Positions 1 to 9,632 are shown, counted from the first letter of the stretch. The stretch: 64,000 bases of DNA from Oscillospiraceae bacterium (GCA_015067255.1 SVMS01000005.1:1-64000), one strand, 5' to 3'. Notes: generated from the sequence alone by a model not told the origin. A program made the numbers and translations.

Positions 1-456
1 GATACAGGACATAGGCTCAGCAAGAGAACCGTAGAAGAAGCTGTCGCCCTCATAGGGAAGGATACAGTCGGTTATTAAAGCAACATTGGGGATAATTATA
101 TAAGTTGCATCTCCGCCGTAGTAGGGGAAGGAATAGCCGGGAGCTTCAAGGGAGCCCTTATAGTTCATAGCAGGCTGAGCAACAAATCTCTGGCCGGGCT
201 TGAACTTATCCTGCCACTTTTTACCTACTTCAACAATTTCACCACAGAACTCGTGTCCGATAATTGTGGGGTTCTTGTCTACATCATTGGGAACTCTTTT
301 ATGATTTCCGCCCTGGATAGCAGCCTTGTAAGAAGACATACAAAGACTGTCGGAAATAACTTTTGCAAGTATTTCATCATCCTTAATAGCCGGTAATTCG
401 AATTCTTCGAGCCTTAAATCATTGGCGCCGTAAATTCTTAATGCTTTGGTTTTCAT
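1..456 (-). CDS. Zinc-dependent sugar-alcohol dehydrogenase, 3' end cut by window
   Basis: The first 152 codons of a medium-chain zinc dehydrogenase; the C-terminal NAD-binding half lies beyond the window start. The ATG follows an AGGAGGAAAT ribosome site. The N-terminal GroES-like catalytic fold is recognisable, with a Cys at about residue 39 in a DSLCMSSYKAA context and GHEFCGEI at about 68-75, where His and Glu match zinc and active-site positions of the family. It most resembles dehydrogenases annotated as sorbitol or L-sorbose-1-phosphate reductases, so oxidation or reduction of a sugar alcohol or its phosphate is the likely role. The substrate is inferred. A DeoR regulator lies directly upstream on the same strand, as in sugar-catabolic operons. 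Confidence 0.8.
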   Translation of the reverse strand, partial: MKTKALRIYGANDLRLEEFELPAIKDDEILAKVISDSLCMSSYKAAIQGGNHKRVPNDVDKNPTIIGHEFCGEIVEVGKKWQDKFKPGQRFVAQPAMNYKGSLEAPGYSFPYYGGDATYIIIPNVALITDCILPYEGDSFFYGSLAEPMSCI

Positions 457-475
457 TTTATTTCCTCCTAAAAAA

Positions 476-1243
476 TTAAACTCTTATTATCTCAATGCCG
501 GAACGTTCGGCAGTTTTGAGTATACTTTCTTCAAGAACACCGTCTGTAATAAGAACGTCGATATCCTTGAGGGTAGCAAAGGTAAAGGGTAAAGACTTGT
601 CAAGCTTATCGGAACTCATAAGCATAACAACTTTATTTGCTTTTTTTATTATTGCCCGTTTTACTTCACAATCAGCATAATTACCAACAGTAAAACCACC
701 GCTTTGGGAATATCCCGAAGGAGTAGTAAAGGCAATGTCAATATTTATGCTCTTAATAAAAGAAAGGGCTTGCATACCGGAAACGGCACAGTTGTTAGAA
801 TTTATAGTTCCGCCCACCATATTAACAGTAGTACTGTATCTTTTAGAAGCTTCTATTGCAATATTGGGACCTGTAGTCAGAATAGAAAGCTTAATATCCG
901 GTAACAGCTTAGCAAGCTCCATAGTGGTAGTACCGGAATCTAAAAACACAGCTCTGCCGGACTCTATAAATTTAACAGCATTTCTTGCAAGCCTTGTTTT
1001 AATATCCATATTTACGGTTGCACGGTGAGAATACGCAGGTTCGTGAGCAGAAGAAGAATCAAACACGGTACGCTTAGCACCGCCACGTATTTTTTGTGCA
1101 ATACCCTGAAATTCCAATTTTTCTATATCACGGCGTAAAGTCATTGAAGAAACATCAGGAAAAAGTTTTTCAAGATCTTTTAAATAAACGATGTTATTTT
1201 CGTTGAGAAGTCTTTTAATTGTTTCCTGTCTGTCGTAATTCAT
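476..1243 (-). CDS. DeoR-family transcriptional regulator of a sugar operon
   Basis: 255 residues, the usual DeoR length. The N-terminal winged helix-turn-helix (about residues 1-57) contains VSSMTLRRDIEKLEFQG, the DeoR signature. The rest is a DeoRC sugar-phosphate-sensing domain, with FLDSGTTTMELAKLL near 100 and LTTGPNIAIEAS near 125, resembling the phosphosugar-isomerase-like fold. The ATG follows a GGAGGTGA ribosome site. It reads into the dehydrogenase gene 19 bases downstream, so the two form an operon and it probably represses that operon until a phosphorylated sugar binds. A strong promoter and an 18-bp palindrome lie upstream. Family assignment is firm; the effector is unknown. Confidence 0.93.
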   Translation of the reverse strand: MNYDRQETIKRLLNENNIVYLKDLEKLFPDVSSMTLRRDIEKLEFQGIAQKIRGGAKRTVFDSSSAHEPAYSHRATVNMDIKTRLARNAVKFIESGRAVFLDSGTTTMELAKLLPDIKLSILTTGPNIAIEASKRYSTTVNMVGGTINSNNCAVSGMQALSFIKSINIDIAFTTPSGYSQSGGFTVGNYADCEVKRAIIKKANKVVMLMSSDKLDKSLPFTFATLKDIDVLITDGVLEESILKTAERSGIEIIRV

Positions 1244-1264
1244 ATTGTCACCTCCGACTTTGTA

Positions 1265-1282
1265 TTTTTACTTTAGTAAAAA
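1265..1282. promoter_or_regulatory. Palindrome in the deoR leader, possible operator
   Basis: Arms TTTTTACT and AGTAAAAA flank a 2-base centre, between the deoR promoter and its ribosome site. A repressor bound here would block transcription from the 1316-1344 promoter, so it could be an autoregulatory site for the DeoR protein. This is inferred from position and symmetry only. Confidence 0.4.
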
Positions 1283-1315
1283 GCAAAAATTTCCACACAT
1301 ACTTTTACCTTTACC

Positions 1316-1344
1316 ATAATACCATATCAATATAAAATTGTCAA
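1316..1344 (-). promoter_or_regulatory. Sigma-A-type promoter for deoR
   Basis: On the minus strand, TTGACA (1344-1339), a 17-base spacer and TATTAT (1321-1316). The start point would fall near 1309, leaving a leader of about 65 bases that holds the 1265-1282 palindrome. Confidence 0.75.
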
Positions 1345-1380
1345 GAAAAAAATCACAAAAAATAACACTAATTTAACAAA

Positions 1381-1404
1381 AATTAACATTTTGAAATGTT
1401 AATT
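1381..1404. promoter_or_regulatory. Perfect palindrome between divergent deoR and polA promoters
   Basis: Arms AATTAACATTT and AAATGTTAATT are exact inverse complements around a TG centre. It lies upstream of both promoters, between deoR and polA. It could be a DNA-binding site or only an AT-rich dyad; nothing here identifies a binder. Confidence 0.35.
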
Positions 1405-1434
1405 TTAAAAACAAGTCAAAAATATCGGGAGTAA

Positions 1435-1463
1435 TTGACAATCGGTGCAAATTTTGATATGAT
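1435..1463 (+). promoter_or_regulatory. Sigma-A-type promoter for polA
   Basis: TTGACA (1435-1440), a 17-base spacer and TATGAT (1458-1463), about 65 bases before the polA ATG. Confidence 0.8.
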
Positions 1464-1528
1464 TTACATATTAGATTTATATACTGATTTATTATGAAAG
1501 GAACAGCAATATAGCTGTGCAATAGCTT

Positions 1529-4042
1529 ATGAAACTTGTAGTTTTTGATGCAAACAGTGTAATTAACAGAGCTTTTTACGGAATACGTCCTTTGACTAAC
1601 AGTGAAGGACTTTCCACCAATGCAATATATGGTTTTTTAAACGTATTGTTAAAGAGTATTTCTGAGCATAAGCCGGACTATATTGTCTGTGCTTTTGATT
1701 TGAAAGCGCCTACCTTCAGACATAAGATGTATTCTGAATATAAGGCTACAAGAAAGCCTATGGCAGATGAGCTTGCACAACAGTTTCCTGTAATTAAACA
1801 GCTTTTAAATGCTATGAATATAACTATTCTTGAAAAAGAAGGCTATGAGGCAGACGATATTATAGGTACAGTTGCAAGAATATGCAGTGAGGAAAAGGTG
1901 CAGTGTATAATTGTTACCGGAGACCGTGATGATTTACAGCTTGTTGATGAAAATGTAACTGTATATCTCTCAAGCGGAAAAAGTGAAAATACTATATATG
2001 ATACAAAAGCTGTAATTGAAAAGTACGGTGTTGAGCCCAAAGCGCTTATTGATGTTAAAGCGCTTATGGGAGATAGCTCTGACAATATTCCGGGAGTTGC
2101 GGGTATAGGTGAAAAAACAGCGTTATCTCTTATAGCTCAACATGGAAGCATTGAAAATATTTATGATAAAATAGATGAGCTTGAAATAAAAGAAGGCGTA
2201 CGAACAAAGCTGAAAAATGATAAAGAAATGGCATTTTTGTCAAAGAAGCTGGGAATGATTGACTGCTATGTGCCTATTGACAGCTCTCTAAGCTCTTATG
2301 ATTTACGTGAATATAATGCACAGGAATTGACAGCTCTCTTAAAAAGATTGGAATTTAATTCGTTTTTGGAAAGAATTTTTAAGGATAATGAGCCTGAAAT
2401 TAAGCAAGTGGAAAGTATATGCGTAAAAGAAGGACAGCAAATAAAGCTTATTGACGGAAATCTTTATATTTATATTGATGATGAATTTTTCTATTTTAAA
2501 GATGAGAAGGAAATTGTAAAAATTCCTAAGCTTCCTGTTTGTCAAGAGCTTAAACAAATGCTGGAAGATAATAAAATAAAGAAGTATTCTAACAATTTAA
2601 AAGCATTGTATAAATATTGTGCTGAAAATGAAGTTGTTATGGAAAACGCTCTTTTTGACGCTATGATTGCGGCATATCTCTTAAATCCGTCTGAAAGCAC
2701 ATACAATGCAGAAATATTATGCAACCGTTATGCGAACGTTTCGATTTCAAATGAATATGAACTAATATTTTATTTGCCCGAAATATCGCAAAATATGATA
2801 AAGGCTTTACAAGAAGCTTCAATGCTTTCTCTTTATAATGATATAGAGGTCCCTCTGACACAGGTTTTAGCTTATATGGAGTTCTATGGATTTGAAGTGG
2901 ACAAAGAAGCGTTGAGTGCTTTTTCACAAGAGCTTACAGAAAAATGTCAGCAGCTTACAGAGCAGATTTATAATCTTGCAGGTCAGGAATTTAACATCAA
3001 TTCAACAAAGCAACTTGGCGAAATACTTTTCGATGTTCTTGAATTACCTGTAATAAGAAAAACAAAAACAGGCTATTCCACCGATGCAGAGGTGTTGGCA
3101 AAGCTAAGAGGATATCATCCTATAATAGACTGTATAACAGAATACAGAATGTTGACAAAGCTTAAGTCAACCTACGCAGACGGTCTTTTAAAAGTTATTT
3201 CCGATGATTCAAGAATACATTCCGTATTTAATCAGACTGTTACTCAAACAGGAAGAATAAGCAGTACAGAGCCTAATTTGCAAAATATTCCCGTAAGACA
3301 CGAAATGGGCGCAAATATCAGAAAAATGTTTGTAGCAAAAGAAGGGTATACCTTAGTTGATGCTGACTATTCTCAAATAGAGCTACGTGTGCTTGCACAT
3401 ATAGCAGATGACGAAGAAATGATAGAAGCTTTTAAAAATGATGAAGATATTCACCGCAAAACAGCTTCTGAGGTCTTTAAAATAATGCCTGAGCTTGTAA
3501 CTCCTTTGATGCGTACAAGAGCGAAAGCGGTAAATTTCGGAATAGTTTACGGAATAGGGGATTACTCACTTTCTCAGGATTTGCATATTTCAAGAAAAGA
3601 AGCAAGAAAGTATATAGACGATTATTTAGACTTTTATAAAAATGTAAAAAAATATATGTCAGATACAGTTGAAAATGCAACAAGAGAGGGATATGTAACA
3701 ACTATTTTCGGCCGTCGCCGTTATATACCTGAACTCGCAGTTTCCAATAAAAATATACAAGCCTTTGGACAGAGAGTGGCTATGAATACCCCCATTCAGG
3801 GAACAGCGGCGGATATTATAAAAATTGCTATGGTGCGCGTATTTGATGCTTTGAGAAAAGAAAAGCTTCAAGCAAGACTTATTTTGCAGGTACACGATGA
3901 GCTTATAATAGAGTGTCCCGAAAATGAAAAAGAAATTGTTAAAGCTTTGCTAAAAAGAGAAATGGAAAACGCAGCAAAATTAAATGTACCTCTGAGTGTA
4001 GATGTAAACAGCGCAGATACTTGGTATAAATGCAAGGGATAA
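1529..4042 (+). CDS. polA: DNA polymerase I
   Basis: 837 residues. The N-terminal 5'-3' exonuclease/FEN domain (about 1-290) opens with KLVVFDANSVINRAFYG and carries GYEADDIIGT and ALMGDSSDNIPGVAGIGEKTA. The central 3'-5' exonuclease-like region is short and lacks clear acidic DxE motifs, so proofreading is probably absent, as in many Firmicutes. The family-A polymerase domain occupies about residues 450-837, with DADYSQIELRVLAHIA (motif A), RAKAVNFGIVYGIG (O-helix) and QVHDELIIE (motif C). It fills gaps after repair and replaces Okazaki RNA primers. The conserved N-terminus fixes the ATG, although the GAAAGGAA ribosome site is about 25 bases away with a small hairpin between. An intrinsic terminator follows. 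Confidence 0.97.
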   Translation: MKLVVFDANSVINRAFYGIRPLTNSEGLSTNAIYGFLNVLLKSISEHKPDYIVCAFDLKAPTFRHKMYSEYKATRKPMADELAQQFPVIKQLLNAMNITILEKEGYEADDIIGTVARICSEEKVQCIIVTGDRDDLQLVDENVTVYLSSGKSENTIYDTKAVIEKYGVEPKALIDVKALMGDSSDNIPGVAGIGEKTALSLIAQHGSIENIYDKIDELEIKEGVRTKLKNDKEMAFLSKKLGMIDCYVPIDSSLSSYDLREYNAQELTALLKRLEFNSFLERIFKDNEPEIKQVESICVKEGQQIKLIDGNLYIYIDDEFFYFKDEKEIVKIPKLPVCQELKQMLEDNKIKKYSNNLKALYKYCAENEVVMENALFDAMIAAYLLNPSESTYNAEILCNRYANVSISNEYELIFYLPEISQNMIKALQEASMLSLYNDIEVPLTQVLAYMEFYGFEVDKEALSAFSQELTEKCQQLTEQIYNLAGQEFNINSTKQLGEILFDVLELPVIRKTKTGYSTDAEVLAKLRGYHPIIDCITEYRMLTKLKSTYADGLLKVISDDSRIHSVFNQTVTQTGRISSTEPNLQNIPVRHEMGANIRKMFVAKEGYTLVDADYSQIELRVLAHIADDEEMIEAFKNDEDIHRKTASEVFKIMPELVTPLMRTRAKAVNFGIVYGIGDYSLSQDLHISRKEARKYIDDYLDFYKNVKKYMSDTVENATREGYVTTIFGRRRYIPELAVSNKNIQAFGQRVAMNTPIQGTAADIIKIAMVRVFDALRKEKLQARLILQVHDELIIECPENEKEIVKALLKREMENAAKLNVPLSVDVNSADTWYKCKG

Positions 4043-4072
4043 GTGTGGAAATTTTCCACACTTATTTTTTTT
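4041..4072 (+). terminator. Intrinsic terminator of polA
   Basis: Stem AAGTGTGGAAA / TTTCCACACTT (4041-4063), overlapping the polA stop codon, then a T-rich run. Confidence 0.85.
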
Positions 4073-4093
4073 AGTTTTATTGCAAAAAACATC

Positions 4094-4145
4094 TTGACAT
4101 CTTAGCTCTAATGTGTTAGAGTATATTTACTCTAATAGATTAGAG
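4094..4145 (+). promoter_or_regulatory. Promoter with tandem dyad operator for the blaI-like gene
   Basis: TTGACA at 4094-4099 pairs with a weak -10 around 4117-4122. Two 16-bp dyads, CTCTAATGTGTTAGAG (4106-4121) and CTCTAATAGATTAGAG (4130-4145), have centres 24 bases apart. The first covers the -10 and the second runs up to the ribosome site. Paired dyads overlapping the promoter match how BlaI/MecI repressors act. The CTCTAAT half-site differs from the TACA/TGTA core of classical bla/mec operators. Autorepression by the downstream gene is inferred. Confidence 0.7.
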
Positions 4146-4162
4146 AAAGGTGGGCTGATATT

Positions 4163-4534
4163 ATGGATACACCAAAGGTGTTTGAAAGTGAATATCGTTT
4201 TTGTTTGATTTTATGGGAGAATGAACCCGTTAAAAGCAGTAAGCTTGTAGAGCTTTGCAAAGAGCAACTCGGTTGGAAACCTACCACTACATACACCGTT
4301 ATTAAACGCTTGTCTGAGCGTGGTGTGTTAAAAAATGAAAATACCGTGGTTACTTCGCTTGTAACCAAGGATGAAGTGCAAGCGGCACAACTGAATGAAA
4401 TGGTAGAGAAAACCTTTGAGGGTTCATTGCCGGCATTTATAGCAGCATTTACAAAGCATCAAAAGTTAACCGATAAAGAGATTGATACGGTTCAGCAAAT
4501 GATAGATAGCTTTAGGAAAGGAAAATCAAAATGA
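4163..4534 (+). CDS. BlaI/MecI/CopY-family repressor
   Basis: 123 residues, typical for the family. A winged helix occupies about residues 8-75, with VKSSKLVELCKEQLGWKPTTTYTVIKRLSERGVL as recognition region; only its general match to penicillinase repressors is used here. The C-terminal helices should dimerise and carry the cleavage region cut when the partner sensor fires. The ribosome site is AGAAAGGTGG. It overlaps the next gene by 4 bases (ATGA), so the two are translationally coupled as blaI-blaR1 pairs usually are. No beta-lactamase gene is nearby, so the regulated target may be elsewhere or the pair itself. Confidence 0.93.
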   Translation: MDTPKVFESEYRFCLILWENEPVKSSKLVELCKEQLGWKPTTTYTVIKRLSERGVLKNENTVVTSLVTKDEVQAAQLNEMVEKTFEGSLPAFIAAFTKHQKLTDKEIDTVQQMIDSFRKGKSK

Positions 4535-6321
4535 GCGGATTTTTCTTAACTGTTGTGAATATGAGCATATCGGCAAGCTGGACCTTGCTTGCTGTATTGC
4601 TTTTGCGAATACTTTTCACAAAAACTCCTAAATGGATTACGGTACTCCTTTGGGGTGTTGTTGCTGTCAGACTGATTTGCCCGTTTTCTATTGAGAGCGC
4701 AATTAGTCTTATACCAAGTGCAGAAACAATCAGCTACGAGATAATGATGGATAAAACACCCACTGTAAATTCGGGGTTTCCTGTCATAAATAATTTTATT
4801 AATCCTGTAATTAATGAGTCTTTTGCTCCTAATCCCAGTAACAGCATTAATCCTTTGCAAATTTTAATTCCTGTTCTGTCAATTGTTTTTATTGCAGGAA
4901 TTGCTTTAATGCTTGGCTTTACAGTTATCAGCTATTTACGTGTAAAAATAAAATTAGGTACTGCGGTTCTTCTTCGTGATAATATCTTTCAAAGTGAAAA
5001 TGTAGCTTCTCCCTTCGTACTTGGAATTATAAAGCCGAAAATTTATCTGCCGTTCAATATAAATGAGAAGGACATAGGGCATGTTATCGCTCACGAAAAA
5101 GCACACATTCGTCGTAAAGATTATTTATGGAAACCGCTTGGCTTTTTGATTCTCACACTCCATTGGTTTAATCCTTTGATGTGGCTTGGATATGTTTTGC
5201 TTTGTCGAGATATTGAGCTTGCTTGTGATGAAAAAGTTATTAAAGACTTTGATAATGAACAAAAAGCAGATTATTCTCAGGCGCTTTTAACTTGCAGCGT
5301 GAATAGACGTATGATTTCCGTATGTCCTCTTGCATTTGGTGAGGTTGGAGTGAAGGACAGAGTAAAATCTGTAGTTAAATATAAGAAACCTGCATTTTGG
5401 ATTGTTGCTGTTGCTGTTGCTTTAAGCATTGTATTTGCCATATGCTTTCTCACAAATCCCGCACACAACAAAATTAAAAACATAGAAAATATGTTGTTAT
5501 CGCAAACGGTAGAGGAAACTGTTAATGTTATGTATTCTAACGACGGACATACTTATAGCGCCCTTAACGGATTTAGTAAAGATTATTTGAAAGAGCTTGT
5601 CGATATAAATATTTCTAATAGGGAAATATCAAAAAATCGCAGTGAAGACAGAGAAGGCAAATATATCATTGTTCTTAGAACAGAAAAAGATACCGAGCCT
5701 ACTATTTATTCACATATCAAGGGTGTATGTATTTGCTTTAATTCTGATTTTTCTGAGGTTTGGGTTAATGACGGCGTTAAACCTACGCTGAGTTATAAAG
5801 TAATAAATCCCAAAAAGGCAAAAGGAATTTATGAAAAGATAGCTGATTATGATTATTATTCTGCAAAATTCTTTTGGGCTTATTCTCCTATGCTAAGTTA
5901 TACCGGGCACTATGCAAAAGCCTTTCTTTTTGATTTGGATTATACCCATATAGAAGCTACCTGCACATATGGTGAAATGTGGAACCTTGATGCTAAGGGA
6001 CAACCTAAAGCTAAAACACTGCAATTTGAAAAAGGTCAATGTGTTTATTGGTCACCTGAGGAAGCAGTTGCTGAAAAAATTCCTAAAATATCAAAAGTGG
6101 AATTTTCTGTATATGACGGCAATAATAAAATATATTCTTCTACTGTTATTTTTGAATGTATTTCACGGGTTTTAAGTTCTGCTGAATTTGAAATATATAT
6201 TGAAAAATCAAATGGATTGTTCCTTGTTCAAAAAGACGGTGCGATGTGTTTTGTTGAAAAGAAAAACAGCTCTGTTTCCAATATTGGCGGTGTTGATGCA
6301 ACTGATGTAAAAATATTTTAA
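4531..6321 (+). CDS. BlaR1/MecR1-like membrane zinc peptidase (M56) with unusual C-terminal region
   Basis: 596 residues. Hydrophobic helices near 10-30, 35-52, 110-135 and 200-225 surround the peptidase. The zinc motif is HEKAH at 188-192, and the third ligand is probably Glu in RDIELACDEKVI. This is the M56 protease that relays a signal by cleaving its BlaI partner. Another helix lies near 286-308. The remaining 290 or so residues should be extracytoplasmic. They do not show SxxK, SxN or KTG motifs of a penicillin-binding sensor, so the signal is probably not a beta-lactam. This region appears to be a distinct or unassigned sensor. Confidence 0.88.
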   Translation: MSGFFLTVVNMSISASWTLLAVLLLRILFTKTPKWITVLLWGVVAVRLICPFSIESAISLIPSAETISYEIMMDKTPTVNSGFPVINNFINPVINESFAPNPSNSINPLQILIPVLSIVFIAGIALMLGFTVISYLRVKIKLGTAVLLRDNIFQSENVASPFVLGIIKPKIYLPFNINEKDIGHVIAHEKAHIRRKDYLWKPLGFLILTLHWFNPLMWLGYVLLCRDIELACDEKVIKDFDNEQKADYSQALLTCSVNRRMISVCPLAFGEVGVKDRVKSVVKYKKPAFWIVAVAVALSIVFAICFLTNPAHNKIKNIENMLLSQTVEETVNVMYSNDGHTYSALNGFSKDYLKELVDINISNREISKNRSEDREGKYIIVLRTEKDTEPTIYSHIKGVCICFNSDFSEVWVNDGVKPTLSYKVINPKKAKGIYEKIADYDYYSAKFFWAYSPMLSYTGHYAKAFLFDLDYTHIEATCTYGEMWNLDAKGQPKAKTLQFEKGQCVYWSPEEAVAEKIPKISKVEFSVYDGNNKIYSSTVIFECISRVLSSAEFEIYIEKSNGLFLVQKDGAMCFVEKKNSSVSNIGGVDATDVKIF

Positions 6322-6330
6322 TAAAAAAAT

Positions 6331-6366
6331 CAAAGCAGATTTTCTTTAGTGAGAAAATCTGCTTTG
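6331..6366. terminator. Bidirectional terminator between blaR1-like gene and ftsH
   Basis: A 15-bp perfect stem (6331-6345 with 6352-6366) and 6-base loop. A-rich and T-rich flanks make it usable by both converging genes. Confidence 0.85.
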
Positions 6367-6374
6367 TTGTTTCA

Positions 6375-8237
6375 TTATTCTTGAGTTGTTTTTTCTGAAG
6401 CTCTGTTAAAAACAGATTCTTCACGTTTGGGCATTTCTTCACCGAATAAAGCGTAAAATTCAACGCCTGTAATTTTTTCTTTTTCTACAAGCATCTGAGA
6501 AAGCTCGTGAAGAACATTGATGTTTTCTTTAAGAATTTCAATAGCTTTTTCATATGCAGTATTGATAATTTTTTGAATTTGTTCGTCAATCTTAGAAGCA
6601 GTAGCCTCGGAATAGCTTGTCTTAGATGTAAAGTCTCTTCCTAAGAATACTTCGTCGTGGTCTGAACCGAAAGCAATTGTGCCCAATTCACTCATACCGA
6701 ATTTTGTAACCATCTGACGTGAAATTGCAGTAGCTCTTTCGATATCGTTTGAAGCTCCTGTAGAAATATCATCAAGAGCAATAGTCTCTGCGGCACGTCC
6801 GCCCAAAAGGGAAACAATGCTTTCTGACATCTCATTTTTGCTCATATATGATTTGTCATCGTGGGGGAGATACAGAGTATATCCGCCTGCCATACCTCTT
6901 GGTACAATGGAAATTTCGTGAACAGGGTCTTGGGTTTTTAAGAATTTTGAAACTATAGCATGACCTGCTTCGTGATAAGCGGTATTAATTTTGTCTTTCT
7001 TTGATACAACACGGGATTTCTTTTCTACACCAATTGTAACACGGCGTATAGAGTCCTCAATATCCTGCATATCTATAGCAGCCTTCTTACGTCTTGCAGC
7101 AAGAAGAGCAGCTTCGTTAAGAATGTTTTCAAGGTCAGCTCCTGTAAAGCCTGTAGTACCTCTTGCAATTGTTTCTAAATCTACGCCGTCTGCAAATTTC
7201 TTGTTTCTTGCGTGAACCTCAAGAACTGCTTTTCTTCCTTTAACGTCAGGAACAGCAACAACAATCTGTCTGTCAAAACGTCCGGGACGGAGTAATGCAC
7301 GGTCAAGAATATCGGCACGGTTTGTTGCGGCAATAACAATAACTCCTTCGTTAACACCGAAACCGTCCATTTCAACCAAAAGCTGATTAAGAGTTTGCTC
7401 TCTCTCGTCGTGACCGCCGCCGAGACCTGCGCCTCTCTGTCTGCCCACAGCATCGATTTCGTCAATGAAAACAATGGAGGGTGCGCTCTTTTTAGCTTGG
7501 TCAAAAAGGTCACGAACACGGGAAGCGCCTACACCGACATACAGCTCAACGAAATCGGAGCCTGAAATGGAATAGAAGGGGACACCTGCTTCTCCGGCAA
7601 CAGCCTTTGCAAGCAAGGTTTTACCTGTTCCGGGGTTACCTACAAGCAATACACCCTTGGGGATTCTTGCGCCTAAATCAATATATTTTTTAGGATTCTT
7701 AAGGAAATCAACTATTTCTTCAAGCTCTTCCTTTTCTTCATCTGCACCGGCAACGTCTTTAAATGTAGTTTTGCTTTTATCGTTATTGGCTGTTTTTATA
7801 CGGGCTTTTCCAAAGCTCATAGCTTTGCCCCCGCCGTTCATTTGGTTTGCCATAAACAGCCATAGGAAAATAAAAACAATAATTATTATAGCAGTAGGAA
7901 TCATAGATACCCACCAGGGAAAAGTAACAGGCGGGATTAAATCGTAGCTGATGGTTCCTTCTTTTCTCTGTTCTGTAATAGCTTCATCTACATCTTCAAG
8001 AAAAAGACCTACGCTGTAAAGATTGTATTTATATGTTTTTCCGTCTTTAAGCTCATATATAAGTGTTGAATCATCTATTTTAAAAGCAGTAACTTCTCTG
8101 TTTTCGAATTTATTTATAATATCGGAATATTTAACTGCTTCTGTTGTTCCTGTGCCTCTGAATAAAAAAGCAATAACAAGGAAAGCAAGAAGAATTACAA
8201 CATAAAAGCTTATTGTACTGATTTTTGGTTTTTTCAA
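6375..8237 (-). CDS. ftsH: ATP-dependent membrane zinc protease FtsH
   Basis: 620 residues. Two membrane helices (about 8-26 and 108-130) bracket a small external domain. The AAA domain has Walker A at 200-207, written GNPGTGKT where most homologues have GPPGTGKT, then Walker [16 protein letters not shown] and the second region of homology [20 protein letters not shown]. The zinc site HEAGH is at 422-426. It degrades misassembled membrane proteins and some cytosolic regulators. It is the last gene of the DUF2232–rplI–dnaB–tilS run, 33 bases after tilS. The tilS-ftsH order is common in Firmicutes, although the hpt gene often found between them is absent. Confidence 0.97.
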   Translation of the reverse strand: MKKPKISTISFYVVILLAFLVIAFLFRGTGTTEAVKYSDIINKFENREVTAFKIDDSTLIYELKDGKTYKYNLYSVGLFLEDVDEAITEQRKEGTISYDLIPPVTFPWWVSMIPTAIIIIVFIFLWLFMANQMNGGGKAMSFGKARIKTANNDKSKTTFKDVAGADEEKEELEEIVDFLKNPKKYIDLGARIPKGVLLVGNPGTGKTLLAKAVAGEAGVPFYSISGSDFVELYVGVGASRVRDLFDQAKKSAPSIVFIDEIDAVGRQRGAGLGGGHDEREQTLNQLLVEMDGFGVNEGVIVIAATNRADILDRALLRPGRFDRQIVVAVPDVKGRKAVLEVHARNKKFADGVDLETIARGTTGFTGADLENILNEAALLAARRKKAAIDMQDIEDSIRRVTIGVEKKSRVVSKKDKINTAYHEAGHAIVSKFLKTQDPVHEISIVPRGMAGGYTLYLPHDDKSYMSKNEMSESIVSLLGGRAAETIALDDISTGASNDIERATAISRQMVTKFGMSELGTIAFGSDHDEVFLGRDFTSKTSYSEATASKIDEQIQKIINTAYEKAIEILKENINVLHELSQMLVEKEKITGVEFYALFGEEMPKREESVFNRASEKTTQE

Positions 8238-8270
8238 ACTTTGGTCACTCCTTAGTAATATGTTAAAAGA

Positions 8271-9632
8271 TTATATTTTTACACAGATAATGTTAACAGA
8301 ATTGCTGCTTGGAGCAACTCTTTTGGCAACCCCTATTTTTTCAATATAAACAATGCCCTCATCATCCTTAAGAAAAATAAGAGAATTGCGCTGAAAAGCA
8401 GGAATTTTTTTGTCAATAAGAAGCTTTTTTATAGATTTGGAACCACAAGCATTATATGCATAAAAGCGTTGAGATTTTGCTCCTTGATTGCAAATTGGTC
8501 TATTTACAATTTTCAGATTGCCAATAAGTTTATCACAATCTATGCTGTTTTTGATTTCTAAATTGTTAACATTTTTTGTAATATTAAAAACTTTTCCGCA
8601 AGGTAAAATGTTTTGCCCTTCTTTAACGGGAATTTCAAACTTTTCTTCAGCACTTTCTTCCAAATGCTTGAATAAAAGCTTACCGTAATTTATTATAGCA
8701 TAAAAATCTCCGCTGATTTGTACTTTTTTTGAGGTTTCTCCAAATTTCATAAGATTGTATAAATTTGAGATTGTTTTTGAATTTATTTCTATATTGCTAC
8801 ATACAAATACAGCCTTTTGTAAACACCTTTTTGCAATAGATGGGTGTAGTGAACGAATAATATTCAAATCAATAGCACTGTCGGAGTAACAGCGATTGAA
8901 TTGTTCTTCTACAGTATTTTGAATAAAGTCATAGTCTTCACTTAAACTGCTTGCAGTTTTTGAAAAGGAAGAAACAACCTCGGGATTTATATCGCAAAGA
9001 GCAGGGAGTACATTGTGTCTGAGCTTGTTTCTTGTATAATCAAGAGAAAAGTTTGACATATCCTGAACAAAAGAAAAATTATTTTTATTACAATAATTTA
9101 ATATATCCTCTTTTTTTACGAATAAAAGCGGACGTATTATATTATCTCTTACAGGCAAAATTCCTCTTAAGCCCTTAAGTCCTGCGCCTCTGGTAAGATT
9201 GAAAAGTAAGGTTTCGGCACAGTCGTCGCTGTTGTGCGCAACTGCGATTTTCTGGGAATTTGTATCGGCAAGAATTTTGTTAAAAAATTCGTATCTGACA
9301 TTCCTTGCGCACTCTTCAATGCCTTGATTTGTTTGCTCGGCTAAAAGAGAAATATCTTTTCTTAAAACAAAAAGCTTTATATTTTCTTGTGCGCAAAGCT
9401 TTTTTACAAATTCCTCGTCTGAAAAGGCAGCTTCATCACGAAGCATATGATTAATATGTGCCGCAAAAAGCTTTATATTTTTTTCTTTACAAATATTTTT
9501 TAAAATATGAAAAAGCGCAACCGAGTCGGCGCCGCCTGACAGCCCCAGAACAATTCCTGAGGTGTTGTCTAACATATTGTATTTTTCAATAGCTTTTTTA
9601 GCTTCGAGAGCCGGATTTGCTTGAACCTTCAT
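8271..9632 (-). CDS. tilS: tRNA(Ile)-lysidine synthetase
   Basis: About 453 residues. The PP-loop ATP-binding motif LGLSGGADSVAL lies near residue 30, followed by NHMLRDEA and AVAHNSDDCAETLL typical of TilS. It adds lysine to C34 of the CAU-anticodon tRNA-Ile so that it reads AUA, an essential reaction. C-terminal TilS substrate-binding domains follow. I chose ATG at 9632, with AAAGGAG 10 bases upstream; TTG at 9635 is an alternative with closer spacing. Either start overlaps the 3' end of dnaB by about 35 bases, so translation is probably coupled. Confidence 0.94.
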   Translation of the reverse strand: MKVQANPALEAKKAIEKYNMLDNTSGIVLGLSGGADSVALFHILKNICKEKNIKLFAAHINHMLRDEAAFSDEEFVKKLCAQENIKLFVLRKDISLLAEQTNQGIEECARNVRYEFFNKILADTNSQKIAVAHNSDDCAETLLFNLTRGAGLKGLRGILPVRDNIIRPLLFVKKEDILNYCNKNNFSFVQDMSNFSLDYTRNKLRHNVLPALCDINPEVVSSFSKTASSLSEDYDFIQNTVEEQFNRCYSDSAIDLNIIRSLHPSIAKRCLQKAVFVCSNIEINSKTISNLYNLMKFGETSKKVQISGDFYAIINYGKLLFKHLEESAEEKFEIPVKEGQNILPCGKVFNITKNVNNLEIKNSIDCDKLIGNLKIVNRPICNQGAKSQRFYAYNACGSKSIKKLLIDKKIPAFQRNSLIFLKDDEGIVYIEKIGVAKRVAPSSNSVNIICVKI

